Assembly (NCBI RefSeq): GCF_003054195.1
Contig: NZ_QBKP01000003.1
Span: forward strand, 248,001-312,000
Length of the DNA: 64,000 nt
DNA from: Gemmobacter caeni
Lineage (GTDB): Bacteria; Pseudomonadota; Alphaproteobacteria; Rhodobacterales; Rhodobacteraceae
Direction of reading: 5' to 3'
The position numbers were made by a program, and so were the translations under genes. This document shows positions 51,392 to 59,458 of the stretch, piece after piece. The stretch's first letter is position 1. Each line of letters starts with the position of its first letter. The notes beneath the pieces are model-generated. The model did no database searches, had not been told where the DNA came from, and worked only from the letters and a program-made list of their open reading frames with translations.

Positions 51392-52480
51392 ATGACCGGA
51401 AAAGACACCACCCTCAGGCCGGAACTGCGTCTGCGTGCGCGTGGCGCCTTGGCGAATGAAAGCGGCCGGTTTGAACCCGGACGCCGCGTGGCGGAAGATG
51501 ATGGCTGGGATCTGGTCGAGGAGGAGCGGCTGCTGGAAACCGAGGTGCAGGTGGAACGGCCACGTTCGGCGCTGAACTGGAACAAGTCGCCCGATCTGCC
51601 CTTTGACCGCAGCGTAAACCCCTATCGTGGCTGCGAGCATGGCTGCATCTATTGTTTCGCCCGTCCGACCCACGCCTATCTGAACCTTTCGCCGGGGCTG
51701 GATTTCGAGACCCGGCTGATCGCGCGTCCCGGTATTGGCGCGGTGCTGGAACGCGAGATCGGCCGCAAGGGCTATGTCGTGGCGCCGCTGGCGCTTGGCA
51801 CCAATACCGACCCTTATCAGCCCGTGGAAAAGACCTATCGCGTCACGCGCGAGGTGGTGCAGGTGATGCATGACTGGCAGCACCCTCTGGCGATCACCAC
51901 GCGCGGCGCGCTGATCGAACGTGACCTGGACCTGCTGGCGCCCATGGCGGCGCTGGGGCTGGCGCGGGTGGGGATCACCGTCACCACGCTGGATGCAGGC
52001 CTGGCCCGCGCGATGGAGCCGCGCGCACCCACACCTGCCCGGCGGCTGGAGGCGATCCGCCGTCTCAGCGTAGCGGGGGTGCCGGTGCGCGTCATGGTGG
52101 CGCCGGTTATCCCTGGCCTGACCGACCCGGAGCTTGAGGCGATCCTGTCCGCCGCCCGCGATGCCGGGGCCGTGGCGGCGAGCTGGATCATGCTGCGCCT
52201 GCCGCTGGAGGTGGCCCCTCTGGTCGAGGAATGGTTGCGTGCGCGGGTGCCGGGCCGGGCCGAAAAGGTGCTGGCGCGCATCCGCGAATTGCACGGCGGC
52301 AAGCTTTACGATGCGCAATGGGGGCGCCGCATGCGGGGCGAGGGGATCTGGTCCGACCTTGTGGCGCAGCGTTTTGACAAGGCGGTGGCGCGGCTGGGGC
52401 TGACCGTGCCGCAACCGCCGCTGCGCCGCGACCTGTTTCGCCCGCCACCGCGTGCGGGTGATCAGTTGTCGCTGTTCTGA
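51392..52480 (+). CDS. Radical SAM protein, PA0069 family
   Basis: 362 residues. The 4Fe-4S cluster motif is C-x3-C-x2-C in GCEHGCIYCFARP, preceded by NKSPDLPFDRSVNPYRG; LALGTNTDPYQPVEK and APVIPGLTD follow. This family resembles spore photoproduct lyase-like (SplB) radical SAM enzymes; the substrate is unknown. The ATG is chosen as the first in frame after the promoter region, although its ribosome site (CGGAA) is weak. It ends in a 19-base overlap with the convergent DUF4260 gene. Confidence 0.85.
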   Translation: MTGKDTTLRPELRLRARGALANESGRFEPGRRVAEDDGWDLVEEERLLETEVQVERPRSALNWNKSPDLPFDRSVNPYRGCEHGCIYCFARPTHAYLNLSPGLDFETRLIARPGIGAVLEREIGRKGYVVAPLALGTNTDPYQPVEKTYRVTREVVQVMHDWQHPLAITTRGALIERDLDLLAPMAALGLARVGITVTTLDAGLARAMEPRAPTPARRLEAIRRLSVAGVPVRVMVAPVIPGLTDPELEAILSAARDAGAVAASWIMLRLPLEVAPLVEEWLRARVPGRAEKVLARIRELHGGKLYDAQWGRRMRGEGIWSDLVAQRFDKAVARLGLTVPQPPLRRDLFRPPPRAGDQLSLF

Positions 52481-52875
52481 ACGGGACGGGCTTTGCCGAT
52501 ACGCCCCAGATGAGTGAAGCCAAAGCCCCGCGTCTCTTTCAGCCCGTAACCCAGCATCCGGTCGAAGCCGACATGCGCGAGCCAGAGCAGCCTAAGACTT
52601 GCCATCAGGTCAGTCTGGAACCAGTTGCCCAGAGCCAGCAGCAGTGCCCCTAACCCATAATTGTGAACGCAGTTATAGCCGAAGGCCCCGATGCGCGGCC
52701 CGGCCAGATAGGCAAAAAAGCTCAGGTCCGGGGCAAGGAACAGCGGCAGCAGCGTGACCATGGGCAGCGGCTGTGGCCCTGTGAAATATAACAGAAGGGC
52801 GCAGAGGAATACCCCCGCGCCCTCGGCTTTCTGCCAAAGGATCGTGCCCCGGTCGCAGATGCGCCGGTCAGCCAC
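52462..52875 (-). CDS. DUF4260 family membrane protein
   Basis: 137 residues starting at a GTG that overlaps the last 8 bases of the homocysteine methyltransferase gene. Three or four hydrophobic segments (FLCALLLYFTGPQPL, LLPLFLAPDLSFFAYLAG, NYGLGALLLALGNWF) and the conserved DLSFFAYLAGPRIGAFGYN, WLAHVGFDRMLGYGLK motifs identify DUF4260. The histidines in CVHNYG and WLAHVGFDR could bind metal. The function is unknown. Translational coupling to the upstream gene is likely. Confidence 0.8.
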   Translation of the reverse strand: MADRRICDRGTILWQKAEGAGVFLCALLLYFTGPQPLPMVTLLPLFLAPDLSFFAYLAGPRIGAFGYNCVHNYGLGALLLALGNWFQTDLMASLRLLWLAHVGFDRMLGYGLKETRGFGFTHLGRIGKARPVQNSDN

Positions 52876-53881
52876 GCCGCCCGCGCCGCTCTCGCCGCGC
52901 GCTGCCCGCATCCTCGCCCGTGCCGTCCGACGCGGAGGAGAAGCCGCCCAGATGCGCAGAGATATCCTCCAGCGTCGGGCGCGGGCCCTTGGGGCGGCTT
53001 TCCAGCGCGGCACGCATGGCGCGCAGATGCTCGGGCATGGTGCCGCAGCAGCCGCCGATGATGCGCACACCGGCATCGCGCGCCAGCACGGCATATTCGG
53101 CCATCAACTCGGGCGTGCCGTCATAGACGATGGCGCCATCCTTGTATTTCGGGATGCCGGCATTGCCTTTGGCGATCACCGGACGCTCGGTGCCCTGGGC
53201 GAAGAAACCCAGAACGGTGCGCATGAGGTCGGAGGCCCCCACGCCGCAATTGGCACCGAAGGCCAGCGGCGGGTTCGGCAGCTTTTCCACCAGCGTCGCC
53301 AGATCGGCCGAAGTCACGCCCATCATGGTGCGGCCCGCGGTGTCAAAGCTCATGGTGCCGCACCAGGGCATATCGGCACGCGCTGCTGCCTCTGCGGCGG
53401 CCTTGAATTCTTCGGGGGCCGAAATGGTTTCCACCCACAGAACATCGGCGCCGCCTTCCTTCAGGCCTTCGGCCTGTTCGTGGAAGATCTCCACCGCCAG
53501 CTCATGCGTCAGGCTGCCCATCGGTGCCATGATCTCGCCGGTCGGACCGACCGAACCCGCGACGACAACGGTGCGGCCCGAGGCATCGGCGATCTCGCGG
53601 CCAAGGGCGGCACCCACGCGGTTCAGCTCGCGCACGCGGCCCTGCGCCCCGTGCAGCTTCAGACGGCTGGCATTGCCGCCGAACGTATTGGTCAGAAAAA
53701 TATCGGACCCGGCTTCGACCGCGCCACGATACAGCGCGCGGATGTTCTCGGGCTGATCGGTGTTCCACAATTCGGGGGCATCACCCGAGGACAGCCCCAT
53801 GTTGAACAGGTTGGTGCCGGTTGCGCCATCGGCCATCAGCCAGTCGCGCGACGCCAGAAGGCGGGAAAGTGCGTCGGTCAT
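52868..53881 (-). CDS. Betaine--homocysteine S-methyltransferase-like protein (MetH homocysteine module)
   Basis: 337 residues of the Pfam S-methyl_trans family. DGATGTNLFNMGL at the N-terminus and ANTFGGN-like LTNTFGGNASRL lead the barrel; the zinc ligands are the cysteine in FGANCGVGAS and the pair in GGCCGTMPEH. It transfers a methyl group to homocysteine. The methyl donor could be betaine, or methyl-cobalamin on the standalone corrinoid protein encoded at 50546. A low-complexity basic tail (GSARRERRGRRG) is present. The start follows GAGGCG. Confidence 0.88.
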   Translation of the reverse strand: MTDALSRLLASRDWLMADGATGTNLFNMGLSSGDAPELWNTDQPENIRALYRGAVEAGSDIFLTNTFGGNASRLKLHGAQGRVRELNRVGAALGREIADASGRTVVVAGSVGPTGEIMAPMGSLTHELAVEIFHEQAEGLKEGGADVLWVETISAPEEFKAAAEAAARADMPWCGTMSFDTAGRTMMGVTSADLATLVEKLPNPPLAFGANCGVGASDLMRTVLGFFAQGTERPVIAKGNAGIPKYKDGAIVYDGTPELMAEYAVLARDAGVRIIGGCCGTMPEHLRAMRAALESRPKGPRPTLEDISAHLGGFSSASDGTGEDAGSARRERRGRRG

Positions 53882-53941
53882 ATCGCCTCGCAAGGGTAGG
53901 CTGCCCGAACGCCGGGCAGCCGGGAAATCGGAGATAGGGAA

Positions 53942-54256
53942 TTACTGTTCCGACATCAGCTGCGCCTTGGCGACCGGCAGCAGCTCGGCGAGCTTGGCGC
54001 GGATCGCATCGGCGCTGGCGCGGTCGCCCAGATCTGCGGACAGCTTGCGCACCACATCTTCGGAGCCCGCTTCCTCGAAATCGGCGGCGACGATGGTCAT
54101 CGCATATTCGGCGGCCTCGTCACCCGATTTGCCCAGCAGCCCGGCAGCCCAGAGGCCGGCCAGCTTGTTGCGGCGGGCTTCGGCCCTGAACTGCATGTCG
54201 GCGTCATGGGCGAATTTGGCTTCGAATGCCTGTTCGCGGTCGTCGAAGGTGGTCAT
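53942..54256 (-). CDS. F1F0-ATPase inhibitor zeta subunit (DUF1476)
   Basis: 104 residues. The N-terminus TTFDDREQAFEAKFAHDA, followed by EARRNKLAGLWAAGLLGK and YAMTIVAADFEE, matches the zeta subunit first found in Paracoccus denitrificans F1-ATPase, whose N-terminal inhibitory segment blocks ATP hydrolysis. It is a four-helix bundle protein acting on the membrane ATP synthase. It is far from any atp operon here, which is normal for this gene. It lies between bmt-like and purC. Confidence 0.9.
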   Translation of the reverse strand: MTTFDDREQAFEAKFAHDADMQFRAEARRNKLAGLWAAGLLGKSGDEAAEYAMTIVAADFEEAGSEDVVRKLSADLGDRASADAIRAKLAELLPVAKAQLMSEQ

Positions 54257-54449
54257 GGCAAGGCCCCCTGAATGAATTGGTTCCGGTTTCCTTCCATATG
54301 CCCGCCCGTGGCCCCTGCCGCAAGGGCCGAGAGGAGGGACCGGGCGGGCGATGGCGCTAAACCTTGCGGCGGCGCGGCGCTTCCACTATGACGCGCGCAG
54401 ACGGGCGGGGGTGCAATACCTTCCGCCCCAGCGCGATTCGGGAAAGTTC

Positions 54450-55226
54450 ATGGCACGTCGGAAGAAGGTCTACGAAGGCAAGGCGAAGATCCTTTACGAA
54501 GGGCCGGAGCCGGGCACCCTGATCCAGTATTTCAAGGATGATGCCGCCCAGTCCGAACAGGCACCTGCTCAGGGGGCCGAAGGGAAGGGGCTGGAAGGCA
54601 AGGGGGTGCTGAACAACCGCCTGTCCGAATTCTTCATGGCCGGGCTCAATGCCATCGGCGTGCCGACGCATTTCATGCGGCGGCTGAACATGCGCGAACA
54701 GCTTGTCCGCATGGCGGAAATCCTGCCGGTGGATGTGGTGGTGCGCAACTTCGCCGCAGGCGATATCTCGCAACGCCTTGGCATTCCCGAAGGCACCGCC
54801 CTGCCGCGGCCGATCGTGGAATATTACTACAAGGACGAAAAGCTCGGCTCTCCCATGGTCGCCGAAGAACATATCGTCGCCTTCGGCTGGGCCAACCAGC
54901 AGGATCTGGACGATATGGTTGCGCTGGCACTGCGGGTGAACGATTTCCTGTCGGGCGTGATGCTGGGTGTCGGCGTTCGGCTGATGGATTTCCGCATCGA
55001 AGTCGGCCGGATCTGGGAAGGCGATTACATGCGCCTGATCGTCGCCGATGAGATCAGCCCCGACAATTGCCGCCTGTGGGATCTGCGCGGGCTGGAAACC
55101 CCGGACCGCGAAGGGCAGGTGCGCGAGCCCGGTCCGCTGAATGATGTCTATACAGAACTCGCACGGCGGCTGGGCGTTCTGCCCTCCAACGTGACCCATA
55201 CCACCAAGCCGACCCTCATCAACTGA
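54450..55226 (+). CDS. purC: Phosphoribosylaminoimidazole-succinocarboxamide synthase
   Basis: 258 residues. VYEGKAKILYEGPEPGTLIQYFKDDA in pieces is the ATP-binding N-terminus; VRNFAAGDISQRLG, EYYYKDEKLGSPMV and IVADEISPDNCRLWD are conserved family blocks. It joins aspartate to CAIR in purine synthesis. The start is placed at MARRKKVYEGK after GGGAAAG; the upstream in-frame sequence is not conserved. purS follows 12 bases later. Confidence 0.95.
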   Translation: MARRKKVYEGKAKILYEGPEPGTLIQYFKDDAAQSEQAPAQGAEGKGLEGKGVLNNRLSEFFMAGLNAIGVPTHFMRRLNMREQLVRMAEILPVDVVVRNFAAGDISQRLGIPEGTALPRPIVEYYYKDEKLGSPMVAEEHIVAFGWANQQDLDDMVALALRVNDFLSGVMLGVGVRLMDFRIEVGRIWEGDYMRLIVADEISPDNCRLWDLRGLETPDREGQVREPGPLNDVYTELARRLGVLPSNVTHTTKPTLIN

Positions 55227-55238
55227 AAGGCCCTGACG

Positions 55239-55478
55239 ATGAAAGCGCGTGTGACCGTGATGCTGAAAACCGGCGTTCTGGATGTGCAGGGCGAGGCCGT
55301 GCGCCGCGCGTTGGGTACGCTCGGCTTCGAAGGGGTCGAGGCGGTGCGTCAGGGCAAGGTGATCGAACTGGACCTGACCGCGACGGATCGCGCCAGGGCC
55401 GAGGAAGAGGTGAAGGCCATGTGTGAGAAGCTGCTGGCCAATACCGTGATCGAGAAATATTCGGTCGAATTGATCTGA
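55239..55478 (+). CDS. purS: Phosphoribosylformylglycinamidine synthase subunit PurS
   Basis: 79 residues, the full length of PurS. KARVTVMLKTGVLDVQGEAVRRALGTLGFEGVEAVRQGK in pieces and the C-terminal CEKLLANTVIEKYSVEL are diagnostic. PurS is the small dimeric subunit that channels ammonia between PurQ and PurL. purQ and purL are not in this window: a very strong palindromic terminator begins right at the purS stop codon. Confidence 0.95.
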   Translation: MKARVTVMLKTGVLDVQGEAVRRALGTLGFEGVEAVRQGKVIELDLTATDRARAEEEVKAMCEKLLANTVIEKYSVELI

Positions 55479-55528
55479 CGCCCGCGCGCCGCAAATCTTT
55501 TCGGGAAAAGATTTGCGGCGCGCGGGCG
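55479..55528. terminator. 50-base perfect inverted repeat, bidirectional terminator
   Basis: Two 24-base arms (55479-55502 and 55505-55528) are perfectly complementary around GG. The centre includes ATCTTTTC/GAAAAGAT, giving a T-rich segment on both strands. It starts directly after the purS stop and ends one base before the stop of the convergent P450 gene. It should act on both transcripts. Confidence 0.85.
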
Positions 55529-55529
55529 G

Positions 55530-56909
55530 TCAGCTCGTGCGCCGTTCCAGTTTCAGCCAGATTCCATTGGCAGACCGTACCGTCAGATGCGCGGCGGGCA
55601 CCGGCACGCGGTCGGGTAGGGCGGTCAGGCGGAAATCGCGCAGCACCATTGCCAGCAGGAGCGGCCCTTCCACCATGGCAAAGCCCGCGCCGGGACAGAC
55701 GCGCGGCCCGGCTGAGAAGGGGATATAGGCATGGCGCAGCCCCTCGCGCCCGTTTTCCGTCTCAAACCGTGCGGGGTCGAAACCGTCGGGATTGTCCCAC
55801 AGCCGTTCATGGCGGTGCAGGTGCCATGGTGACAGCACGATCTGCGCGCCAGCCGGGGCCTCGCGGTCACGCAGGCGCACCGGGCAGCGGGTTTGCCGCA
55901 CCATCATCGGCACCGGCGGGTAAAGTCGCATCGCCTCGCGGAAGACGGCGCGGGCGAGTTTCAGTCGCCCCATCACGGTGAAATCCGCGGTTTCGCCCAG
56001 TTGCTCCTGTGCTTCGGCTGCCAGTCTTTCCTGCCAGTCGGGGTGTGTCGCCAGCAGATAAAGAGCCCAGGCGAGGGCAGAGGCCGAGGTCTCATGCCCC
56101 GCCAGAAAGAAGATCGCCACCTGATCCACCATTTCGGCGGTATCAAAGCGTGAGCCGGTCTGCGGGTCTGGGAAGGTCATGATCTTGGTTGCCAGATCAT
56201 CCGGCGCGGTGCCCGTGGCGATTTCGGCGGCGCGGGCCGCGGTGAGGCTTTCGATGAGCTGGCGGATACGGGCGGCCGTTTGGCGGGTGGTACGGCTGTG
56301 AAAACGCGGCATCCAGCGCGGCAGCGGCAGGAAGGCCGCGAGGTTCAGGATCGGCTGCTCCTGCTGGTGGCGGCGGAACTCGTGGAACACTGCACTGGCG
56401 GTCGCATCCTCGATGGGAATGGAAAACAGCGTGCGGAAAATGACGTCGGCGGCGGCGTGGCTGGCCTCGAACTCCATCTCTACCGGCTTGCCATCGGCGC
56501 GGGGGGCGAGCCGGGCCAGCATCGCCTCGGCCGCGGCGCGCATGGCGGGGAAGGTATCGCGCAGGCGGCCGCCTTCGAAGGCGGGGTCGATGATGCGGCG
56601 CTGGCGTTCCCATGTCTCGCCATTGGTAACGAAGACAGAATTGCCCAGAAGCGGGGTCAACCCCTCGCGGATGCGGTTGGATTTCGGGAAATCGCGGGGA
56701 CGCTCTTTCAGCACCAGATCGACCAGTGCCGGGTCGTTGCACATGTAGCTGCGAAAGAACGGGGTGCGGAATTCGGCCATCCATGCCCGGTAAAGCCGGG
56801 CGGGCTGGGCCGAGAGGATGTCACGCCGGAACAGCCGCAGATAGCGCCACAGCGACACCCGGTCGGGGCGGGCGGGCGGCTTCGGGGGCAGGGGCGGCGC
56901 TGCGGTCAT
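55530..56909 (-). CDS. Cytochrome P450
   Basis: 459 residues, soluble bacterial type. I-helix oxygen-binding motif AGHETSA, K-helix ExxR in REAMRLYPP, and the haem loop FSAGPRVCPGAG with the cysteine ligand at 405. The N-terminus is proline-rich without a clear membrane anchor. It resembles CYP families of Rhodobacterales near to fatty-acid or alkane hydroxylases, but the substrate cannot be assigned. Its ATG overlaps the stop of the upstream membrane hydrolase gene by four bases. No ferredoxin or reductase gene is adjacent. Confidence 0.93.
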   Translation of the reverse strand: MTAAPPLPPKPPARPDRVSLWRYLRLFRRDILSAQPARLYRAWMAEFRTPFFRSYMCNDPALVDLVLKERPRDFPKSNRIREGLTPLLGNSVFVTNGETWERQRRIIDPAFEGGRLRDTFPAMRAAAEAMLARLAPRADGKPVEMEFEASHAAADVIFRTLFSIPIEDATASAVFHEFRRHQQEQPILNLAAFLPLPRWMPRFHSRTTRQTAARIRQLIESLTAARAAEIATGTAPDDLATKIMTFPDPQTGSRFDTAEMVDQVAIFFLAGHETSASALAWALYLLATHPDWQERLAAEAQEQLGETADFTVMGRLKLARAVFREAMRLYPPVPMMVRQTRCPVRLRDREAPAGAQIVLSPWHLHRHERLWDNPDGFDPARFETENGREGLRHAYIPFSAGPRVCPGAGFAMVEGPLLLAMVLRDFRLTALPDRVPVPAAHLTVRSANGIWLKLERRTS

Positions 56910-58162
56910 GCCACCGTGGTAAAGCGGTTGGCGGCACGGTCAATGCGGCTTTTCGACTCGGGCCGTCCGGCAAACCTGTCCGCCAGCGTCAGTGGCCCGG
57001 CGGTAACGCGGAAATAGTCGTAATCCCATGGGGCGCCGGGCAGGTTGTCGAAGGCGCAGAGGTACTGGAAGTGCAGCCGGAAATAGCGCCGCTTCAACGC
57101 CGCCCAGGTTTCGGGCTTCAGGGTCTGCGTGAAAGCCGCGGAATAGATGCGTGGCCAGATCTGTTCTTCGGGTGCCACGCCCGACACCGCCACCGGATCG
57201 CAGAGCGCGAAGGCGCAACCGTCGCCGGGGGCCGTCACGTCGATCCATGTGAGTTCGGGGCGCGTGGAAAGAAAGGCAAGATCGCCGCGCAGGCGCTTCG
57301 CCTCGGGCAGGTAGCTGACCATGGGCACCACCTGGCCCAGTGACAGGAAAGACAGCACAGGGCGCTGCTCCGGCATCCCCTCGCGGATCAGGTCGGCAAG
57401 GATCGACACCGCCAGATGCGCGCCCGAGGAATGGCCGACCACCAGCACCTCGTCATAGGGGCCGGTCAGGGCCTCGGCAATGGTGTGGCGAAAGGCCGTC
57501 ATACGGGCCTCAAGCTCCGGCGGGTTGGCGCCTTTCGACTGGGCCGAAAAAGCATAGTCGTGCATCAGGTAATAGGCATAGAACTTGCCGTCCTTGCGCT
57601 TGAACCAGCGCAGGATCAGCCCGGCCACGGCGAGGCCCAGGGCAAAACCGCCGATCCGCCCCGGCCAGCCGGGCAGCACGCTACGGGTGATCCACCACAG
57701 AGCGCCCCCGACGGCCAGCGCCAGCACCAGTTGCAGCAGCAGCGCAACGATGGGGTAAAGTGCCGCGATGATCGGCCCCTTGCGCAGCCGCATCAGCCGG
57801 AACAGCGCGCCGGAACCGATATAGGCCCACGCGGTGCGTACAAGCTGCACATAGGTCGCCGGGATCGAATTGCGCATCGAATGCCGCACGATGTCCGACC
57901 AGACCAGCACCTCGATATCGGCTTCGACCGGCTGCCCCTCGACCGTGGCCCGCACCTGCCAGCCATAGGGGCCGCGCACGCGTTTGGGCTTCAGTTCCAG
58001 CGTATTGCCGGAGAGGGTGGCCTGTGCCGCGCCTTCCTTGCGGTATAATTCGCGGTAGCGGCGCGGGTGGATGGGATCGTAGCCGGGAATATAGAAAACC
58101 CGACGGCGGAATGTGCCACCATCCTTCGGGTCGTTCGGCTGATCATCCTGCATATCGCGCAT
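56906..58162 (-). CDS. Membrane-associated alpha/beta hydrolase-like protein
   Basis: 418 residues. Start chosen at MRDMQDDQ with GGAGG six bases upstream. Between about 120 and 190 there are two or three hydrophobic segments (PIIAALYPIVALLLQLVLALAVGGALWWI in pieces; RIGGFALGLAVAGLILRWF). The C-terminal half has a serine hydrolase nucleophile elbow in VVGHSSGAH and an apparent acid/histidine region later, but the catalytic histidine is not certain. FYIPGYDPIHPRRYR near the N-terminus resembles alpha/beta-hydrolase strand sequences. Translational coupling with the P450 suggests a joint pathway. Confidence 0.75.
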   Translation of the reverse strand: MRDMQDDQPNDPKDGGTFRRRVFYIPGYDPIHPRRYRELYRKEGAAQATLSGNTLELKPKRVRGPYGWQVRATVEGQPVEADIEVLVWSDIVRHSMRNSIPATYVQLVRTAWAYIGSGALFRLMRLRKGPIIAALYPIVALLLQLVLALAVGGALWWITRSVLPGWPGRIGGFALGLAVAGLILRWFKRKDGKFYAYYLMHDYAFSAQSKGANPPELEARMTAFRHTIAEALTGPYDEVLVVGHSSGAHLAVSILADLIREGMPEQRPVLSFLSLGQVVPMVSYLPEAKRLRGDLAFLSTRPELTWIDVTAPGDGCAFALCDPVAVSGVAPEEQIWPRIYSAAFTQTLKPETWAALKRRYFRLHFQYLCAFDNLPGAPWDYDYFRVTAGPLTLADRFAGRPESKSRIDRAANRFTTVA

Positions 58163-58240
58163 CCGCATCCTCCGGCGGGCAGCCTGCCGGGCCAATCTGG
58201 CGAAAATAGGGTAGCGGCTGGGAGAGCAAAGGCCAAGCCC

Positions 58241-58276
58241 GGCGGGGCAGGCGGGGCAGGCGGAGCAGGCGGGTCA
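58241..58276. repeat. Four tandem copies of a 9-bp unit at the ccdA 3' end
   Basis: The unit GGCGGGGCA occurs at 58241, 58250, 58259 (GGCGGAGCA) and 58268 (GGCGGGTCA). The last copy contains the ccdA stop codon (TCA on the plus strand at 58274-58276). Copy number could vary by slippage with little effect on the protein. Confidence 0.8.
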
Positions 58277-59029
58277 GCCCAGCGTGGCGAGGAAGGGGAA
58301 AGTATCCAGCAGCCAGAACGAGAAATCTGACAGCGCGCCTGTCACCAGTGCCAGCCCCACGAGGACCAGCAGCAGGCCCATCATCCGCTCGATGGTCTTC
58401 ATGTAGGGTTTCAGGCGGGTCATCACGCCCATCGCCCGCTCGATGAAAATGGCGGCCAGCAGGAAGGGCAGGCCCAGACCCAGCGCATAGACCGCCAGCA
58501 GCGCAGTGCCGCGCGCCAGATTGGCCTCGTTCGCGGCCAGAGAGAGGATGGCGCCCAGTTGCGGGCCGATGCAGGGGGTCCAGCCGAAGGCGAAGGCAAG
58601 ACCCAGAAGATAGGCCCCGGCGGCCGAGCCGCCCCGGTCGCCCGCATCCAGCCGTGCCTCGCGGTCAAGGATCGGAATGCGGAACAGGCCAAGGAAATGC
58701 AGGCCCAGCACGATGACCACCGCGCCCGAGATGCGGGCGAAGATTTCCTGATTTTTCAGGAAGAAAGCACCGAAGGCCGAGGCGGTGAAGCCCAGAAACA
58801 GGAACACGGTCGACAGGCCCAGCACGAAGAACAGCGCGGGCAGGATGATGCGGCGGCGTGCGGCGGCCTGGCCGTCGCGCAGCTCGGGCATGGAAATCCC
58901 ACCCATATAAGCAAGGTAGGGCGGCACGATAGGCAACACGCAGGGGCTGAGGAAGGACAGAATGCCCCCGGCCAGCGCCACGATCATGGCGGGCAACAGG
59001 CCCGCGTCAAATATGTCGATGCCGAACAT
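58274..59029 (-). CDS. ccdA: Cytochrome c biogenesis protein CcdA
   Basis: 251 residues with six or seven helices. GGILSFLSPCVLPIVPPYLAYMGG holds the first redox cysteine, and FAFGWTPCIGPQLGAILSLA the second, the conserved pair that transfers electrons across the membrane. LGLGLPFLLAAIFIERAMG follows. It delivers reducing power from cytoplasmic thioredoxin to periplasmic thiol proteins for cytochrome c maturation. The gene is divergent from a TusA-like gene. Confidence 0.94.
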   Translation of the reverse strand: MFGIDIFDAGLLPAMIVALAGGILSFLSPCVLPIVPPYLAYMGGISMPELRDGQAAARRRIILPALFFVLGLSTVFLFLGFTASAFGAFFLKNQEIFARISGAVVIVLGLHFLGLFRIPILDREARLDAGDRGGSAAGAYLLGLAFAFGWTPCIGPQLGAILSLAANEANLARGTALLAVYALGLGLPFLLAAIFIERAMGVMTRLKPYMKTIERMMGLLLVLVGLALVTGALSDFSFWLLDTFPFLATLG

Positions 59030-59165
59030 GAGGTCTCCGTCCTGTCGGGATGGTGATAGACCAAAGCCGCCCGGTCGTCACCGGGGCGACTCGTCGCGGT
59101 GCATCACTAAGCCGTCAGATGCGTTTCATCTGGTGCGGATGCGCGCGCGGGTCTATGCCGGGCGC

Positions 59166-59414
59166 ATGGAATATGATGTCGATCTGGATTGCGAAGGGCT
59201 GTTGTGCCCGCTGCCGGTCTTGCGGGCGCGCAAGCGGCTGATGGCGCTGCGGCCCGGACAGGTGCTGCGCGTGCGGGCGACCGATGGCATGGCCGCCGTA
59301 GACCTGCCGCATTTCTGCACCGGCGCGGGGCATGCCTATCTTGGCGCGGTGCCCGAGGGGGCCGCCACCGCCCATTTCATCCGCCGAGGAGAGAACCGGC
59401 CCGAACCGGAATGA
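59166..59414 (+). CDS. TusA/SirA-family sulfurtransferase
   Basis: 82 residues. The catalytic cysteine stands in DCEGLLCPLPVLRARKRL, the CPxP motif of TusA/YeeD/SirA proteins. LRPGQVLRVRATDGMAAVDLPHFC follows with a second cysteine. Such proteins carry persulfide sulfur for tRNA thiolation or molybdenum-enzyme maturation. The ATG at 59166 gives the usual N-terminus; an in-frame ATG ten codons upstream is possible. The neighbouring ccdA hints at redox or sulfur handling only by position. Confidence 0.88.
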   Translation: MEYDVDLDCEGLLCPLPVLRARKRLMALRPGQVLRVRATDGMAAVDLPHFCTGAGHAYLGAVPEGAATAHFIRRGENRPEPE

Positions 59415-59416
59415 AA

Positions 59417-59440
59417 AACGCCGGGCAGATGCCCGGCGTT
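59417..59440. terminator. Bidirectional terminator between tusA-like gene and rne
   Basis: Perfect 11-bp stem AACGCCGGGCA (59417-59427) and TGCCCGGCGTT (59430-59440) with a GA loop, followed on the plus strand by CTGGTCTTTTC and on the minus strand by TTTTCAT. It serves both convergent genes. Confidence 0.85.
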
Positions 59441-59458
59441 CTGGTCTTTTCGGCCGTG

